A stretch of 64,000 nucleotides of DNA from contig NZ_CP012159.1 of NCBI RefSeq assembly GCF_001189295.1, forward strand, positions 930,001 through 994,000. The letters are read 5' to 3'. Below the pieces are notes generated by a model. That model saw only the letters and a program-made list of their open reading frames with translations. It was not told the DNA's origin and searched no databases. Numbering within the stretch: position 1 is the first letter of the stretch; each line of letters opens with the position of its first letter. Source of the stretch: Chondromyces crocatus (GTDB lineage: Bacteria; Myxococcota_A; Polyangia; Polyangiales; Polyangiaceae). This document shows positions 1 through 8,711 of this stretch, in pieces. The position numbers and the translations under genes are program-made.

Positions 1-2
1 GT

Positions 3-722
3 GCGGCAACGAAAAGACCGAGCCTTCCGGCACCTCCCCCACCGGTACCCGGTCGGGTGGGCGCTCCACCGCCACCACCGCCGACAAGTGGCGCACGGAT
101 GGGTGGGCCGCCGCCACCGCCGCCTCCTCCTCCGGGCGGAGCGCCGACGATGCGCCCAGGAATGCCTCCCGGAGTGAGTCGTTCGGCTCCTCCTCCGCCA
201 CCCCCTGGGCCCCCAGCGCCCCTTGGCGGCGGAGGTTATGGCCCGCCGGGCATGATGTCCCCCGGAATGTCACCCCCAGGGCTCATGTCGCCTCCAGGGT
301 TGCCTCCTGGGATGGGTCCGCCGGCGATGCCGCCCCCGGCTGGATATCCACCCGCGCCAGGGGGCATGACGCCTCCGCCGCTTGGAGGACCTCCTGGTAC
401 GAGTCCGCTTCCCGCAGGGCCCGCAGGAGGGGGAGCACTCAGCCCGCCCCTCTACTCGATCTATGGCGGTCAGCGCGCCCTCGTGAACAAGGATCGCTAC
501 ATCATCGGTCGAGGGAAGCAGAGCAGCGACCTCACGATCAAGGATCCGAACGTGTCACGGCAGCACGCGATGGTGGAGTACCTGAACGGCCAGTACTACA
601 TGGTCGACATGGGCTCGACCAACGGCGTCGAGTACAACGGACAGAGGATTTCGCGAAAGCTGATCATGGAAGGGGACCTGTTCCGCATCTGTGATCACGA
701 AGTGCGGTTTTCCTACCGCTGA
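3..722 (+). CDS. FHA-domain protein, 5' end outside the window
   Basis: The reading frame is open from the left edge, so the gene starts before the window; a GTG at 57 is in frame but is unlikely to be the true start. The first 150 or so visible residues are a low-complexity Pro/Gly/Met tract. The last 80 form a forkhead-associated domain with the usual marks: GRGKQSSDL, SRQHA and GSTNG. FHA domains bind phosphothreonine peptides, so a role downstream of Ser/Thr kinases is expected; two such kinases lie far away in this window. A purine-rich stretch just after its stop serves the next gene. The domain call is firm; the partner is unknown. Confidence 0.85.
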   Translation, partial: AATKRPSLPAPPPPVPGRVGAPPPPPPTSGARMGGPPPPPPPPPGGAPTMRPGMPPGVSRSAPPPPPPGPPAPLGGGGYGPPGMMSPGMSPPGLMSPPGLPPGMGPPAMPPPAGYPPAPGGMTPPPLGGPPGTSPLPAGPAGGGALSPPLYSIYGGQRALVNKDRYIIGRGKQSSDLTIKDPNVSRQHAMVEYLNGQYYMVDMGSTNGVEYNGQRISRKLIMEGDLFRICDHEVRFSYR

Positions 723-735
723 AGGGAGCCGCCGG

Positions 736-2166
736 GTGGATCTCGTCCATCCGGTAGCCTGGCGTTTGCTTCCCATGGCGTTGCGGCGTCGCTTCACCAA
801 CCCGTCTCTTCTGTGGCACGCTCAGCGCTATGTCGCGGTGATGGTAGGCGCCATTGGCGCGGTCCATCTTTCTCTCATCGCGACCTCCGAGGCAGAGCCC
901 TCGCGGAGTGAACGCTCTCCCCCCTGGATTGCACCGGACGTCGAGCCCTTTCCTGCGGGGGTTCGCAGTGTGCGCACCCGCGAAGTCGAGCATCCGATCT
1001 TTCACGCTCCTGGCGTGTCGACAGCAAGACGTGGTTCCGCACATATCGGGGCGACACTGCCCGTCTTCGCAGCCCGCAAAGCGGAGGGCTGTGTGGCTCG
1101 CTGGATCCAGATTGGTCCGTCAGCCTGGCTCTGTGAAGACACGACGGAGCTGTCGCGTGCCGAGCCCCTGAGTCCTCACATGCGAACCTGGCAGGACTCA
1201 GCAGACGGTCTGCCGTTTCAGTATTACTTCGTCGGTCCAGACGGAACGTTCGGATACAAGCGCATCGAACAGGCAGATGTTGGTGAGCCCGATGTGCAGC
1301 TGGAGCCAGGCTTCGCTGTGGCCATCGTCGAGGAGCGATTGGTAGGGGGGGGACGCTACGGTCGGACGCACGGTGGTTCATGGCTCCCCATGCGCGATCT
1401 CGGGCGCATTCAGAGCTTTGCATTTCAGGGGATCGAGCTTCCGAGCGGGACTACCGACCTGACGTTCGCATGGGTGGTAGCCGATGTCGCGAGAGTCTTC
1501 AGACGGATCGGTGAGCAGACCTTCCAGTCGACCACAGAGAGCCGCGCGAGACTGGAGCGGGTGATGGTGCATGATGAGATCGACTCGTTTTCAGGTCGGT
1601 TCGTGCGCGTCTCTTTCGGAGCCGAGGAGCCCGGGAGTGCAACATCAGGCAAAGCGGTCGAGCGGTGGATGTCGGCGCGGGATCTGGCACGACCTCGGGT
1701 GACACTCCCACCAGCAGAAGTGGATGCTGATGCAGGAGAGCACTGGATTGACGTGGAGCTGTCGTCTCAGACGCTCGTGGCCTACGAAGGAAGGCATCCC
1801 GCATTTGCCACGCTCGTCTCGACGGGTAAGGGCAAGAAGGGTTCATCGACCGCGACGCCAACGGGTACGTTCCGGGTCTGGGCGAAGTTGCTCACGTCGA
1901 ACATGGACAACCTCGAGGATGAAGCGGCTTCACGGTACTACCGGATGGAGGATGTCCCCTACGTGCAGTACTTCCACAAAGGCGTAGGGTTGCATGGAGC
2001 ATTCTGGCACCGGTCTTTGGGTCGTGTGCGGAGCCATGGGTGCGTGAATCTTTCACCGCTGGATGCTCAACGTCTGTTCTGGTGGACGGCTCCGCGCCTG
2101 CCAGCAGGTTGGACGGCGGTCCTCCCTGTCGCGCACGATCGGGGCGCGGTCATTCGCGTCAGGTAA
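736..2166 (+). CDS. L,D-transpeptidase (YkuD domain), exported
   Basis: YkuD-type L,D-transpeptidase of about 476 residues. Such enzymes make 3-3 cross-links in peptidoglycan or attach proteins to it, in the periplasm. The C-terminal third carries the family core: STGKGKKGSSTATPTGTF, then HGAFWH, then RSHGCVNL with the catalytic Cys. An N-terminal hydrophobic segment (YVAVMVGAIGAVHLSLIATS) suggests a signal peptide or anchor. The central 200 residues are not recognised. GTG at 736 is preferred because AAGGGAG lies about 9 bases upstream; ATG at 775 is the alternative. Stop is 4 bases before the UbiB start, so the two are likely co-transcribed. Confidence 0.85.
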   Translation: MDLVHPVAWRLLPMALRRRFTNPSLLWHAQRYVAVMVGAIGAVHLSLIATSEAEPSRSERSPPWIAPDVEPFPAGVRSVRTREVEHPIFHAPGVSTARRGSAHIGATLPVFAARKAEGCVARWIQIGPSAWLCEDTTELSRAEPLSPHMRTWQDSADGLPFQYYFVGPDGTFGYKRIEQADVGEPDVQLEPGFAVAIVEERLVGGGRYGRTHGGSWLPMRDLGRIQSFAFQGIELPSGTTDLTFAWVVADVARVFRRIGEQTFQSTTESRARLERVMVHDEIDSFSGRFVRVSFGAEEPGSATSGKAVERWMSARDLARPRVTLPPAEVDADAGEHWIDVELSSQTLVAYEGRHPAFATLVSTGKGKKGSSTATPTGTFRVWAKLLTSNMDNLEDEAASRYYRMEDVPYVQYFHKGVGLHGAFWHRSLGRVRSHGCVNLSPLDAQRLFWWTAPRLPAGWTAVLPVAHDRGAVIRVR

Positions 2167-2170
2167 TCCG

Positions 2171-4009
2171 ATGGTCTCGATCGTCACGGCGGTCCGCGAT
2201 CTCAACCGACTTCGTCAGATCTACCTGGTGCTCGTGCGGCACGGGTTTGGCGAGGTCGCCCAGCGTCTTGGTTTTCGTGGTCGCCGTGGCGAAGACGCTC
2301 AGCTCAGGGCCATCTCGGCCGGAGCGCTCGGAAAGCCAGATGCCATCGAAGGAGGCGATGCGGGAGACGGTTCCATCGATGTGGTGGTCTCTGAGGAAGA
2401 AGAACTCCGAGGAGAGGAAGCGCGCCGCAAGACCTCGCCAGCTGCGCGGGTGCGGATGTGCGCAATGGAGCTCGGCCCATCCTTCGTCAAGCTGGGGCAG
2501 ATCGCCTCCACACGCACCGATCTTCTCCCGAGGGAGTGGATCGATGAGCTGAAGAAGCTGCAGGACGAAGTCACGCCGCTACCCTTCGAAGAGATCAAGG
2601 TCGCCGTCGAGGCGTCACTCGGTGCATCGCTCGGCGAGCTCTACGAGCGATTTGATGAGCGCCCGCTGGCGGCGGCTTCGATCGGTCAGGTACACCGCGC
2701 CGTACTTCGCCACAGCGAGGGCCTGAAGGACGTGGTGGTCAAGGTTCAGCGTCCAGGGGTCCGGACGACGGTGGCGCGCGATCTGGAGCTACTGCACGCC
2801 TTGGCGATGCTCGTCGAACGTGCCATTCCCGAGTCCAAGCTCTATTCCCCGGTTGAATTGGTGAATCAGTTCGATCGAGCGATCACCTGCGAGTTGGACT
2901 TCTCTCTCGAGGCCGACAACGCAGCTCGTTTCAGGCGGAACTTCGCCGGATACAAGACGCCCGAGCCCGAGACGACCTCAACGCGTGGAGATGTCTCCAG
3001 CGTCGTGGAGATGCAGCGAGCAAGCGAGTCGACCAACTCCGTCGTGTTTCCCCACGTCTACCGCGAAGTATCGTCGAAGCAGGTGCTCACCCTGGAGTTT
3101 CTACCTGGCTTGAAGGTCCACGATGCCATCCAGTCGAGAGGTCACAAGGGGCCCTTGATTGCCAAGGCTGCTGTTGGCGTCGTGATCAAGATGATCTTCG
3201 AGGACGGCTTTTTTCATGCCGATCCTCACCCTGGGAACATCTTGATCATGGGTGATCCAGAGCGGCCAGTGTTCGGCCTGATTGATCTGGGAATGGTCGG
3301 GAGACTCTCGCCGGAGATGCGAGATCGGACCGTCGATTTGATGATCGCAGCGGTTCGGCAAGATCACATCGGTGTCGCTGACGCGCTCTATGCCATTGGA
3401 ACGCCGACACGAAAGGTCGAGATGCGCGCGTACCGCGCTCACGTGTCGATCCTGTCTGAAAAATATCTCGGACGTCCGCTCAAGGAGATCGATCTCGCGG
3501 CGATGATCAGCGACCTGATCCAGGGAGCGACCAAGTTTGGTATCGAGATCCCTGCCGACTTTCTGCTCGTCGGAAAAGCGTTGATGACGATCGAGGGGGT
3601 CGGGAAAGAGATCGACCCTGATCTTGATGTGATGGGAGAGGCCCGTCCGTACTTCCTCGACCTGTTGCGACAGCGATACTCACCCGAACGAATTGGGATG
3701 GAGCTGTGGCGCGGGGTGAATCAGCTGTCGACCGCGGCTTATGACCTGCCGCAGCAGACACGCGAAGTGCTGGAGGACTTGAGGCTTGGCCGCCTGACCG
3801 TCCAGACGAGTGACTCCTCGCTTCCTGCCACGGTCGACCGCCTGGGACGTCGGCTCTTTGCTGGCTTGGTGGTGAGTGCCTTCGTGCTCTCAGGCACGTG
3901 GCTCATCGCCACGGGGACTCAGCTCGTCCTCGGTGGCGTGCTGCTCGGATTCGGGGGAGCTTACCTGCTGTTGCACGTCACGCAGGACATGCTGCGTCGC
4001 TGGCACTAG
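2171..4009 (+). CDS. ubiB: UbiB/ABC1 family atypical kinase
   Basis: ABC1/UbiB (ADCK-like) protein, about 612 residues. Family members have an atypical protein-kinase fold with ATPase activity and support ubiquinone or other isoprenoid-lipid metabolism at the membrane. Visible marks are the KxGQ motif (FVKLGQIASTRTD), the Ala-rich loop AAASIGQVHRA, the lysine in VVVKVQRPG, HADPHPGNIL, and DLG in LIDLGMVGRL. Two hydrophobic helices close the C-terminus, as in UbiB. Between the lysine and HADPHPGN there is a 40-residue polar insert (ETTSTRGDVSS region). Start ATG 2171 sits directly after the transpeptidase stop. No quinone genes are adjacent, so the substrate pathway is not shown. Confidence 0.88.
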   Translation: MVSIVTAVRDLNRLRQIYLVLVRHGFGEVAQRLGFRGRRGEDAQLRAISAGALGKPDAIEGGDAGDGSIDVVVSEEEELRGEEARRKTSPAARVRMCAMELGPSFVKLGQIASTRTDLLPREWIDELKKLQDEVTPLPFEEIKVAVEASLGASLGELYERFDERPLAAASIGQVHRAVLRHSEGLKDVVVKVQRPGVRTTVARDLELLHALAMLVERAIPESKLYSPVELVNQFDRAITCELDFSLEADNAARFRRNFAGYKTPEPETTSTRGDVSSVVEMQRASESTNSVVFPHVYREVSSKQVLTLEFLPGLKVHDAIQSRGHKGPLIAKAAVGVVIKMIFEDGFFHADPHPGNILIMGDPERPVFGLIDLGMVGRLSPEMRDRTVDLMIAAVRQDHIGVADALYAIGTPTRKVEMRAYRAHVSILSEKYLGRPLKEIDLAAMISDLIQGATKFGIEIPADFLLVGKALMTIEGVGKEIDPDLDVMGEARPYFLDLLRQRYSPERIGMELWRGVNQLSTAAYDLPQQTREVLEDLRLGRLTVQTSDSSLPATVDRLGRRLFAGLVVSAFVLSGTWLIATGTQLVLGGVLLGFGGAYLLLHVTQDMLRRWH

Positions 4010-4015
4010 CGGGGC

Positions 4016-4041
4016 GCTGAAGAATCACGGCGTCCTTCAGC
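4016..4041. terminator. Possible hairpin between convergent ubiB and atpE
   Basis: A 7-bp perfect stem, GCTGAAG pairing with CTTCAGC around a 12-base loop, lies in the 74-bp gap between the convergent ubiB and atpE ends. There is no T-tract on either strand, so it is only a candidate for 3'-end formation. Confidence 0.3.
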
Positions 4042-4083
4042 ACCCTGCTGGGCCAGGGCACGGAGCCCCAATGGCCAATTCAG

Positions 4084-4416
4084 TTACTTGATCTGGCCCT
4101 GGAGCATGAAGGCGATGACCCAGGCCAGGAGCACGAGCGACTCGATGAGCGCGAGGCCGAGGATCATCGGGGTCTGGATTCGGGCGGCTGCCCCAGGATT
4201 GCGGGAGATCCCTTCGAGGGCTGCCGCCGCTGCGCGACCCTGGCCCAGGGTGCCACCGAGGGCTGCGAGGCCGACCGCGAACCCGGCGGCGATCGCCAGC
4301 ATCGAGTTCGTGTCGAACTGGTTGGACGCTGCATCCTGTGCCATCGCCATTGCGGGGAAGAGGACCACCGCGGTGGCGATCATGACGGACAGGGACAGCT
4401 TGCTCTTCAGCGACAT
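4084..4416 (-). CDS. atpE: ATP synthase F0 subunit c with signal-peptide-like N-terminus
   Basis: Proteolipid subunit c, which forms the rotor ring of F-type ATP synthase in the inner membrane. It has two transmembrane hairpin helices (residues about 36-60 and 80-105) joined by the polar loop SRNPGAA. The ion-binding Glu is in [10 protein letters not shown], and helix 1 carries GQG. At 110 residues it is longer than the usual 75-90 because of an N-terminal stretch ([18 protein letters not shown] ending AMA-Q) that looks like a cleavable signal peptide. The gene is last in the atpZ-atpI-atpB-atpE set. The F1 genes are not in the window, so the complex is encoded in at least two places. Confidence 0.93.
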   Translation of the reverse strand: MSLKSKLSLSVMIATAVVLFPAMAMAQDAASNQFDTNSMLAIAAGFAVGLAALGGTLGQGRAAAAALEGISRNPGAAARIQTPMILGLALIESLVLLAWVIAFMLQGQIK

Positions 4417-4573
4417 CCGATTCTGCTCCTTGTAACCATCAGGCCACGCAGGCCGAGATGGGGTGTTCTTCTGCGTGGGTCAGGGATCCGCGCGCGCGGG
4501 TCCTTAGCCCGAAATCAGCGGGTTGGCTAGCCCTTCATGGCGGGTGTTTCGAAGCCATGAGGGCGCCTCATGC

Positions 4574-5344
4574 TCAGTGGTGATGCTCGTGCTTCTCCGT
4601 GGCCAGACCGATGTAGATGCAGCTCAGCAGACAGAAGACCAGGGTCTGCACGAGGATGACGATCACCGCGAGGAACATGATCGGGACCGGCACCAGCACC
4701 GCGATGAGACCAAGGAAGATGCTCCCAACGAGGTGATCGACGCCGATATTGACCATGAGACGAACTGCCAGAGTGACTGGCCGAACGCAGGTCGAGATGA
4801 GTTCGACAGGGAAGATGAGCGGCGCCAGATACCATTTCGGCCCCGCCAGGTGGGCGATGTATGCCCAGCCATTTTCCTTCAGCCCATAGTAGTTGAACGC
4901 CAGGAAGATGAAGAGGGCGCAGCCGACCGTGACGTTCAAGCTGGAGGTCGGAGGATTGAAGCCCGGCAGGAGCGAGGTGGCGTTGGAGAAGAAGATGAAT
5001 GCTGCCGAGCCGCCAATGATGGGGAAGTAACGTTTGGCGTTGTCTGCCCCCATGATGTCGCGAGCCATGTTGTAGAAGAAGCCGAAGAACGCTTCGAAGA
5101 AGGTTCGGAGCGTGAGCTTCTCCTCGGGGATGACGGTCTCATCCAGGCGCTGGAACTTGGCTCGCACCTCAATCGCCAGGAGGATGAAGACGATCATCAC
5201 GAGCAAGCTCATGAAGATTGGCTCCAGTCCTCGGTAATCGAGCCGGTGGTGTCCCACGAAGCTGTGGCCCAGGTTGCGCGCGTTCTCACGCAGACCGGGG
5301 AGCATCGCGAGTAGATAGGTCAGAAATCCTGTGTGCTCGGGCAT
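4574..5344 (-). CDS. atpB: ATP synthase F0 subunit a
   Basis: Subunit a, the stator half-channel that conducts ions past the c-ring. The 256-residue protein is strongly hydrophobic with about five to six membrane helices. The conserved arginine helix reads PVTLAVRLMVNIGVDH, in place of the more common LRLFGN form. The N-terminal periplasmic segment includes GHHRLDYRGLEP and the C-terminus ends with a His-rich tail (EKHEHHH). It lies 157 bp upstream of atpE and 276 bp downstream of atpI on the minus strand. No strong Shine-Dalgarno sequence precedes its ATG. Identity is firm from length, position and the Arg helix. Confidence 0.93.
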   Translation of the reverse strand: MPEHTGFLTYLLAMLPGLRENARNLGHSFVGHHRLDYRGLEPIFMSLLVMIVFILLAIEVRAKFQRLDETVIPEEKLTLRTFFEAFFGFFYNMARDIMGADNAKRYFPIIGGSAAFIFFSNATSLLPGFNPPTSSLNVTVGCALFIFLAFNYYGLKENGWAYIAHLAGPKWYLAPLIFPVELISTCVRPVTLAVRLMVNIGVDHLVGSIFLGLIAVLVPVPIMFLAVIVILVQTLVFCLLSCIYIGLATEKHEHHH

Positions 5345-5620
5345 GGCTTTGGGGGGGCGCGCGTTGCCGAAGGAGGCGTGTTCCCGCTAAGTTTGGGCGT
5401 CGCCACTCGGGAGCGAGGCTGTTTCCCTGGAATTACCGGGCTCGCGTCTACCACAGTCGGCTGAGGCGGTCACCTCTCCTGTTCAATCTCGACGCGGACG
5501 CTTCAAACTGGCGCGACCCGGCCGTTCCTGGGTGAAGAGACCCTGAAGGCGGCTTTCTGAAGAGGGGGTTCGTCGTTCAGAACGACTCGAACTGGGACTT
5601 CTCGTTCGTTTCGTTCTCGC

Positions 5621-6082
5621 TCAGGGCCTTGACCTCGGCTCGTGATCGTCGGGGGGCTTCGGTCCGAACAGTGAACCGAGCGTGATGCCGACGATGAGAG
5701 CGCTGAATCCCACGGTGAGCGACAGCGGAGGGACGACGTTGGTTCGAAGGATCAGCCAGACAGCGCCAATGAGTCCAACCACCTTGATGACGGCGATGAC
5801 CGCCCAGGGAGCCGCGTTGCCCCGTCGTCCGATGAAGGCGTCGACGATCTTTGCGAAAACATAGAGGTTCAGCACCGCTATGCATCCGCCCAGGCCTACG
5901 CCCAGGGCCACGCGCGGACTGTAGGAGAAGAGCGCTCCCAGTGTCAGGACAGCCGTCGTGGCGGCAACTGCCACGAGGGCTGCGCGCATGGAAGCATCGA
6001 GGCCATCCTTCGGTCGCGCCGGAGCAAGATCCCCCTCCTGTCGAACGTCGAAGGGAGACTCGTCGTGCTGCTTCCGACTCAT
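5621..6082 (-). CDS. atpI: AtpI-like ATP synthase accessory membrane protein
   Basis: A 153-residue protein with a charged N-terminal 30 residues and four predicted membrane helices (about 33-52, 56-75, 90-108 and 115-135). This is the size and topology of ATP synthase subunit I, which helps assemble the c-ring and handle Mg2+ in F0 operons. Its ATG overlaps the atpZ stop by 4 bases (ATGA), so the two are translationally coupled. Sequence similarity within this family is weak, so the call rests mainly on position between atpZ and atpB. Confidence 0.72.
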   Translation of the reverse strand: MSRKQHDESPFDVRQEGDLAPARPKDGLDASMRAALVAVAATTAVLTLGALFSYSPRVALGVGLGGCIAVLNLYVFAKIVDAFIGRRGNAAPWAVIAVIKVVGLIGAVWLILRTNVVPPLSLTVGFSALIVGITLGSLFGPKPPDDHEPRSRP

Positions 6083-6462
6083 CGTTTCGCTCCTTCGCTC
6101 TCTTGTCCTGTCCCGCGCTCAGGGTCGGGCGGGGAGGGTGAGTCGAGGTCGTTTGAAGCGTGGGATGCGCTCTCGCCCCTTATCGGGTCAACATCGCTTG
6201 GTGAAGGACTCCCGTAGCGTGGCAGAGGATTCCCTTGCTCACGCTCCTCCCGTTCCGTTTCGGCGCGCATGTCTCGCACACTCCGCAAGATTGCTTTGAC
6301 CGCGGCTCCGACGCCGAAGGCCGACCACAGGAGTGTCATCCATGGAGAGATGCCCAGCTTTCCGTCGAGCCATCGACCGACAAATAGGCCAAGCAGAATC
6401 GAGAGAACAATCTCGAGGCCGAGCGTCCCGAAGTTTCCGACGGACTTCCACTCTTGTTTCAT
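6079..6462 (-). CDS. atpZ: AtpZ/AtpQ-like F0 accessory protein
   Basis: A 127-residue protein whose first 65 residues hold two membrane helices flanking GRWLDGKLGISPW, the typical mark of AtpZ-type subunits (a G-x-x-LD loop between two helices) encoded at the front of ATP synthase operons. The remaining 60 residues are polar and disordered, rich in Ser, Pro, Glu and Asp, and are an unusual extension. It precedes atpI with a 4-base overlap and follows rdgB by 78 bp on the same strand, so the ftsE-to-rdgB genes and the atp genes may share a transcript. Confidence 0.75.
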   Translation of the reverse strand: MKQEWKSVGNFGTLGLEIVLSILLGLFVGRWLDGKLGISPWMTLLWSAFGVGAAVKAILRSVRDMRAETEREEREQGNPLPRYGSPSPSDVDPIRGESASHASNDLDSPSPPDPERGTGQESEGAKR

Positions 6463-6540
6463 CGCTCTCTGTGCAGCCTGCGACAGGATCGAATGACCAT
6501 CGATCCAGCGACTACGTGGCGTTGACCGGACGGGTGGAGA

Positions 6541-7185
6541 TCATGGCGGGGGGGCCTGGTCGTCGCGTCGTGAGATGAGCGCCTGCAGCGCTGGTTTCAG
6601 CGCCAAAACGGCCTGGCTGCGATGACTGATCTCATTTTTCGCGTCTTGACCGAGTTCCGCCAGCGTCTGGTTGAGCCCTTCAACCTGGAAGAGGGGATCG
6701 TAGCCGAAGCCGCCCGTGCCACGCGGCTCTTCGTTGATCCAGCCTTCGCAGCGCCCCTCGGCAAGAATCGGGTGATCGGGTCTGCGCGGCTCCAGAAGGA
6801 CCATGACGCAGCGAAACCGAGCTCGTCGTGCATCCGGCTTCACGCCGTTCAGTGCCGACAGCAGTTTCGCGTTGTTCGCCTGATCTGTGGCCGTCTCGCC
6901 TGCATAGCGAGCAGAGCGGACGCCCGGCTGGCCACCGAGAGCGTCGACTTCCAGGCCGGCATCTTCCGCGAGTGTGAGCAGGTTTGCCGCCTTCGCGGCG
7001 GCGCGTGCCTTGATGAGTGCGTTCTCCTCGAACGTGAGACCATCTTCCGGCACCGGAGGCTGGTTCGGCAGGACGTCTGCAAGGGAGACGAGCTGAAGGG
7101 GAAGGTCTGCAAGCAAAGCGCGCAGTTCGGCCAGTTTTCCGCGGTTGGTGGTCGCGAGCAGCAAGCAGGGCAAATCGGGGTTCAC
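6541..7185 (-). CDS. rdgB: XTP/dITP pyrophosphatase (RdgB/HAM1)
   Basis: Non-canonical purine NTP pyrophosphatase that hydrolyses dITP and XTP to monophosphates and keeps deaminated bases out of DNA. The 214-residue length fits the family. Motifs are the N-terminal LLATTNRGKLAELRALL, the metal-binding EENALIKARAAA, LAEDAGLEVDALGGQPGVRSARYAG, and near the C-terminus GTGGFGYDPLF followed by SHRSQA. The GTG start overlaps the rph stop (GTGA). Pairing of rdgB with rph is common in bacteria and joins RNA processing to nucleotide-pool cleaning. Confidence 0.95.
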   Translation of the reverse strand: MNPDLPCLLLATTNRGKLAELRALLADLPLQLVSLADVLPNQPPVPEDGLTFEENALIKARAAAKAANLLTLAEDAGLEVDALGGQPGVRSARYAGETATDQANNAKLLSALNGVKPDARRARFRCVMVLLEPRRPDHPILAEGRCEGWINEEPRGTGGFGYDPLFQVEGLNQTLAELGQDAKNEISHRSQAVLALKPALQALISRRDDQAPPP

Positions 7186-7955
7186 AGGACGACCCAGCGT
7201 TCGGGCTGAAACAGCATGGGAAGGTCGACGCCTGCGTGCGCGAGCGCCTCGAGCTGCGTTTTGGCGAGTGCCCGCACGCCGACGAAGCCGAGATCGATCA
7301 TGCGATCCATCTCGTGACGTGGGATCGCTTCGTCTTCGGCGGTGGCCTGCACCTCGACGATACCGCCACGGGGTGTGGCGACGAGGTTCAGATCCACGCG
7401 CGCAGTGCTGTCCTCCGTGTAGACGAGGTCGAGCGCCAGTCCTTCCTCGAGGTGGCCGACGCTGATGGCTGTCACTTGATCACGCAACACCGGCTCGGTC
7501 AGGAGACCACTGCCATGGAGCCGGCTGAGGGCGAGCGCGAGTGCGATGAAGCCACCGGTGATCGAGGCTGTCCGTGTTCCCCCATCTGCCTCGAGGACGT
7601 CGCAGTCAATCGTGATGGACATCTCTCCCAGGCGCCGAAGATCCAGCGCAGCGCGCAGGGAGCGTCCGATGAGTCGCTGGATTTCCTGAGTACGTCCGCT
7701 GGGGGCTTTGCCTCGTCCATCCCGGGATTCGCGCCTGGTCGGGCTGGAGCGCGGGTGCATCTGGTACTCGGCCGTCAGCCATCCACGACCTTTCCCCGCC
7801 ATCCAGGGGGGAACCGTTGGATCGACAGAGGCCGTACAGAGCACCACGGTCCGGCCAGCTCGGTACAGGACGGAGCCTTCTGCGTTTCGTTGGAAGCCCG
7901 TGGTGACTTCGACGGGGCGGGGTTGATCAGCGGCGCGGCCATCCAGGCGATTCAC
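7182..7955 (-). CDS. rph: Ribonuclease PH
   Basis: Phosphorolytic 3'-5' exoribonuclease that trims tRNA 3' ends. Family marks are NRLDGRAADQPRPVEV at the start, GFQRNAEGSVLYRAGRT, the RNA-binding TAEYQMHPRSSPTRRES, GRTQEIQRLIGRSLRAALD, DCDVLEADGGTRTASITGG and DLVYTEDSTARVDLNLV. A longer reading frame runs upstream, but the family's length (about 240-260) and a good ribosome-binding stretch (AAGGGCGAGG) favour GTG at 7955, giving 257 residues. That start is 22 bp after the lipoprotein stop. Confidence 0.95.
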   Translation of the reverse strand: MNRLDGRAADQPRPVEVTTGFQRNAEGSVLYRAGRTVVLCTASVDPTVPPWMAGKGRGWLTAEYQMHPRSSPTRRESRDGRGKAPSGRTQEIQRLIGRSLRAALDLRRLGEMSITIDCDVLEADGGTRTASITGGFIALALALSRLHGSGLLTEPVLRDQVTAISVGHLEEGLALDLVYTEDSTARVDLNLVATPRGGIVEVQATAEDEAIPRHEMDRMIDLGFVGVRALAKTQLEALAHAGVDLPMLFQPERWVVL

Positions 7956-7977
7956 GGCCTCGCCCTTACCACAATCT

Positions 7978-8697
7978 TCACCAGGTCGTCGCCCAGAGCT
8001 CAGCGTAAGTACCGGTTCCACTGCTGCGCCCTGTGTCCGGGAGCTGAACTGCAAGCACCGTCCGCTTCGGGCCTTCGCAGAAATAGGCTCCACCCTGGTG
8101 GATCGCGAGAATCTGGCCCCCCTGTGTGCGGACCACGGGGGCGTCCGGCCACTCCTCCCGGCGCTTCAAGTAGTCGAGCGTGGGGCTTGCCCGAGGCGGG
8201 ATGTCGCCGCGCTCATACGCACGAATGGCACGCTCAGCATTGCCGTAGGCCGCCTCTTCACTCTTGGGTAGCTCGACGAGAGCGAGCCGGATGGGCAGCT
8301 GCCCAGGGCCCACATCAGAGAGAGGAACGCTCCGAAGACGCAGTCCGACAAATACTTCTGATGTCTTGTCCGCTTCGACGACGGAGGCGCGGCCGAGCCA
8401 ACGCCCATCTCCAGATGGGACGCTGGCATTCCATGTCGCGCAGGAAGCCATCTTGGCGAGTACCCGACAAGGACCCGACTTCGCCCCCGGAGCACACCGC
8501 AGTGCGGCCTGGAGGTCAGAGATGTTCAGGTCTGCAGGTGGTGGAGGTGGTGGCTCTGCCACGCTTGGCGTGCTGGCGGGGGACGAGCTGCTGGTGGCCG
8601 ACGGTTCTACGTTTTCTTTGACGGATGTGTCACAGCCGGTCGCCAGCAGGATGACGAGGGCAAGCGTCGAGAGCCTCATGACGAGGGATCTTGGCAT
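7978..8697 (-). CDS. Putative lipoprotein of the fts operon
   Basis: Unrecognised protein with a bacterial lipoprotein signal: a hydrophobic segment ending LLATGC, so the mature protein would start at the Cys and be lipid-anchored. A Ser/Pro-rich linker with a PPPPPP run follows, then a 160-residue globular part with several Cys. Three in-frame ATGs (8727, 8697, 8679) are possible; the first would overlap the EnvC-like gene by 16 bases. The position between the EnvC-like activator and rph suggests an envelope role, but no domain was identified and no function is assigned. Confidence 0.65.
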   Translation of the reverse strand: MPRSLVMRLSTLALVILLATGCDTSVKENVEPSATSSSSPASTPSVAEPPPPPPADLNISDLQAALRCAPGAKSGPCRVLAKMASCATWNASVPSGDGRWLGRASVVEADKTSEVFVGLRLRSVPLSDVGPGQLPIRLALVELPKSEEAAYGNAERAIRAYERGDIPPRASPTLDYLKRREEWPDAPVVRTQGGQILAIHQGGAYFCEGPKRTVLAVQLPDTGRSSGTGTYAELWATTW

Positions 8698-8711
8698 GAC
8701 CCAAGCGTGCT

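Noticed and set aside
7956-8093. N-terminal extension of RNase PH to 8093
   Set aside because: The added 46 residues overlap the lipoprotein gene and are absent from the family; GTG 7955 fits.
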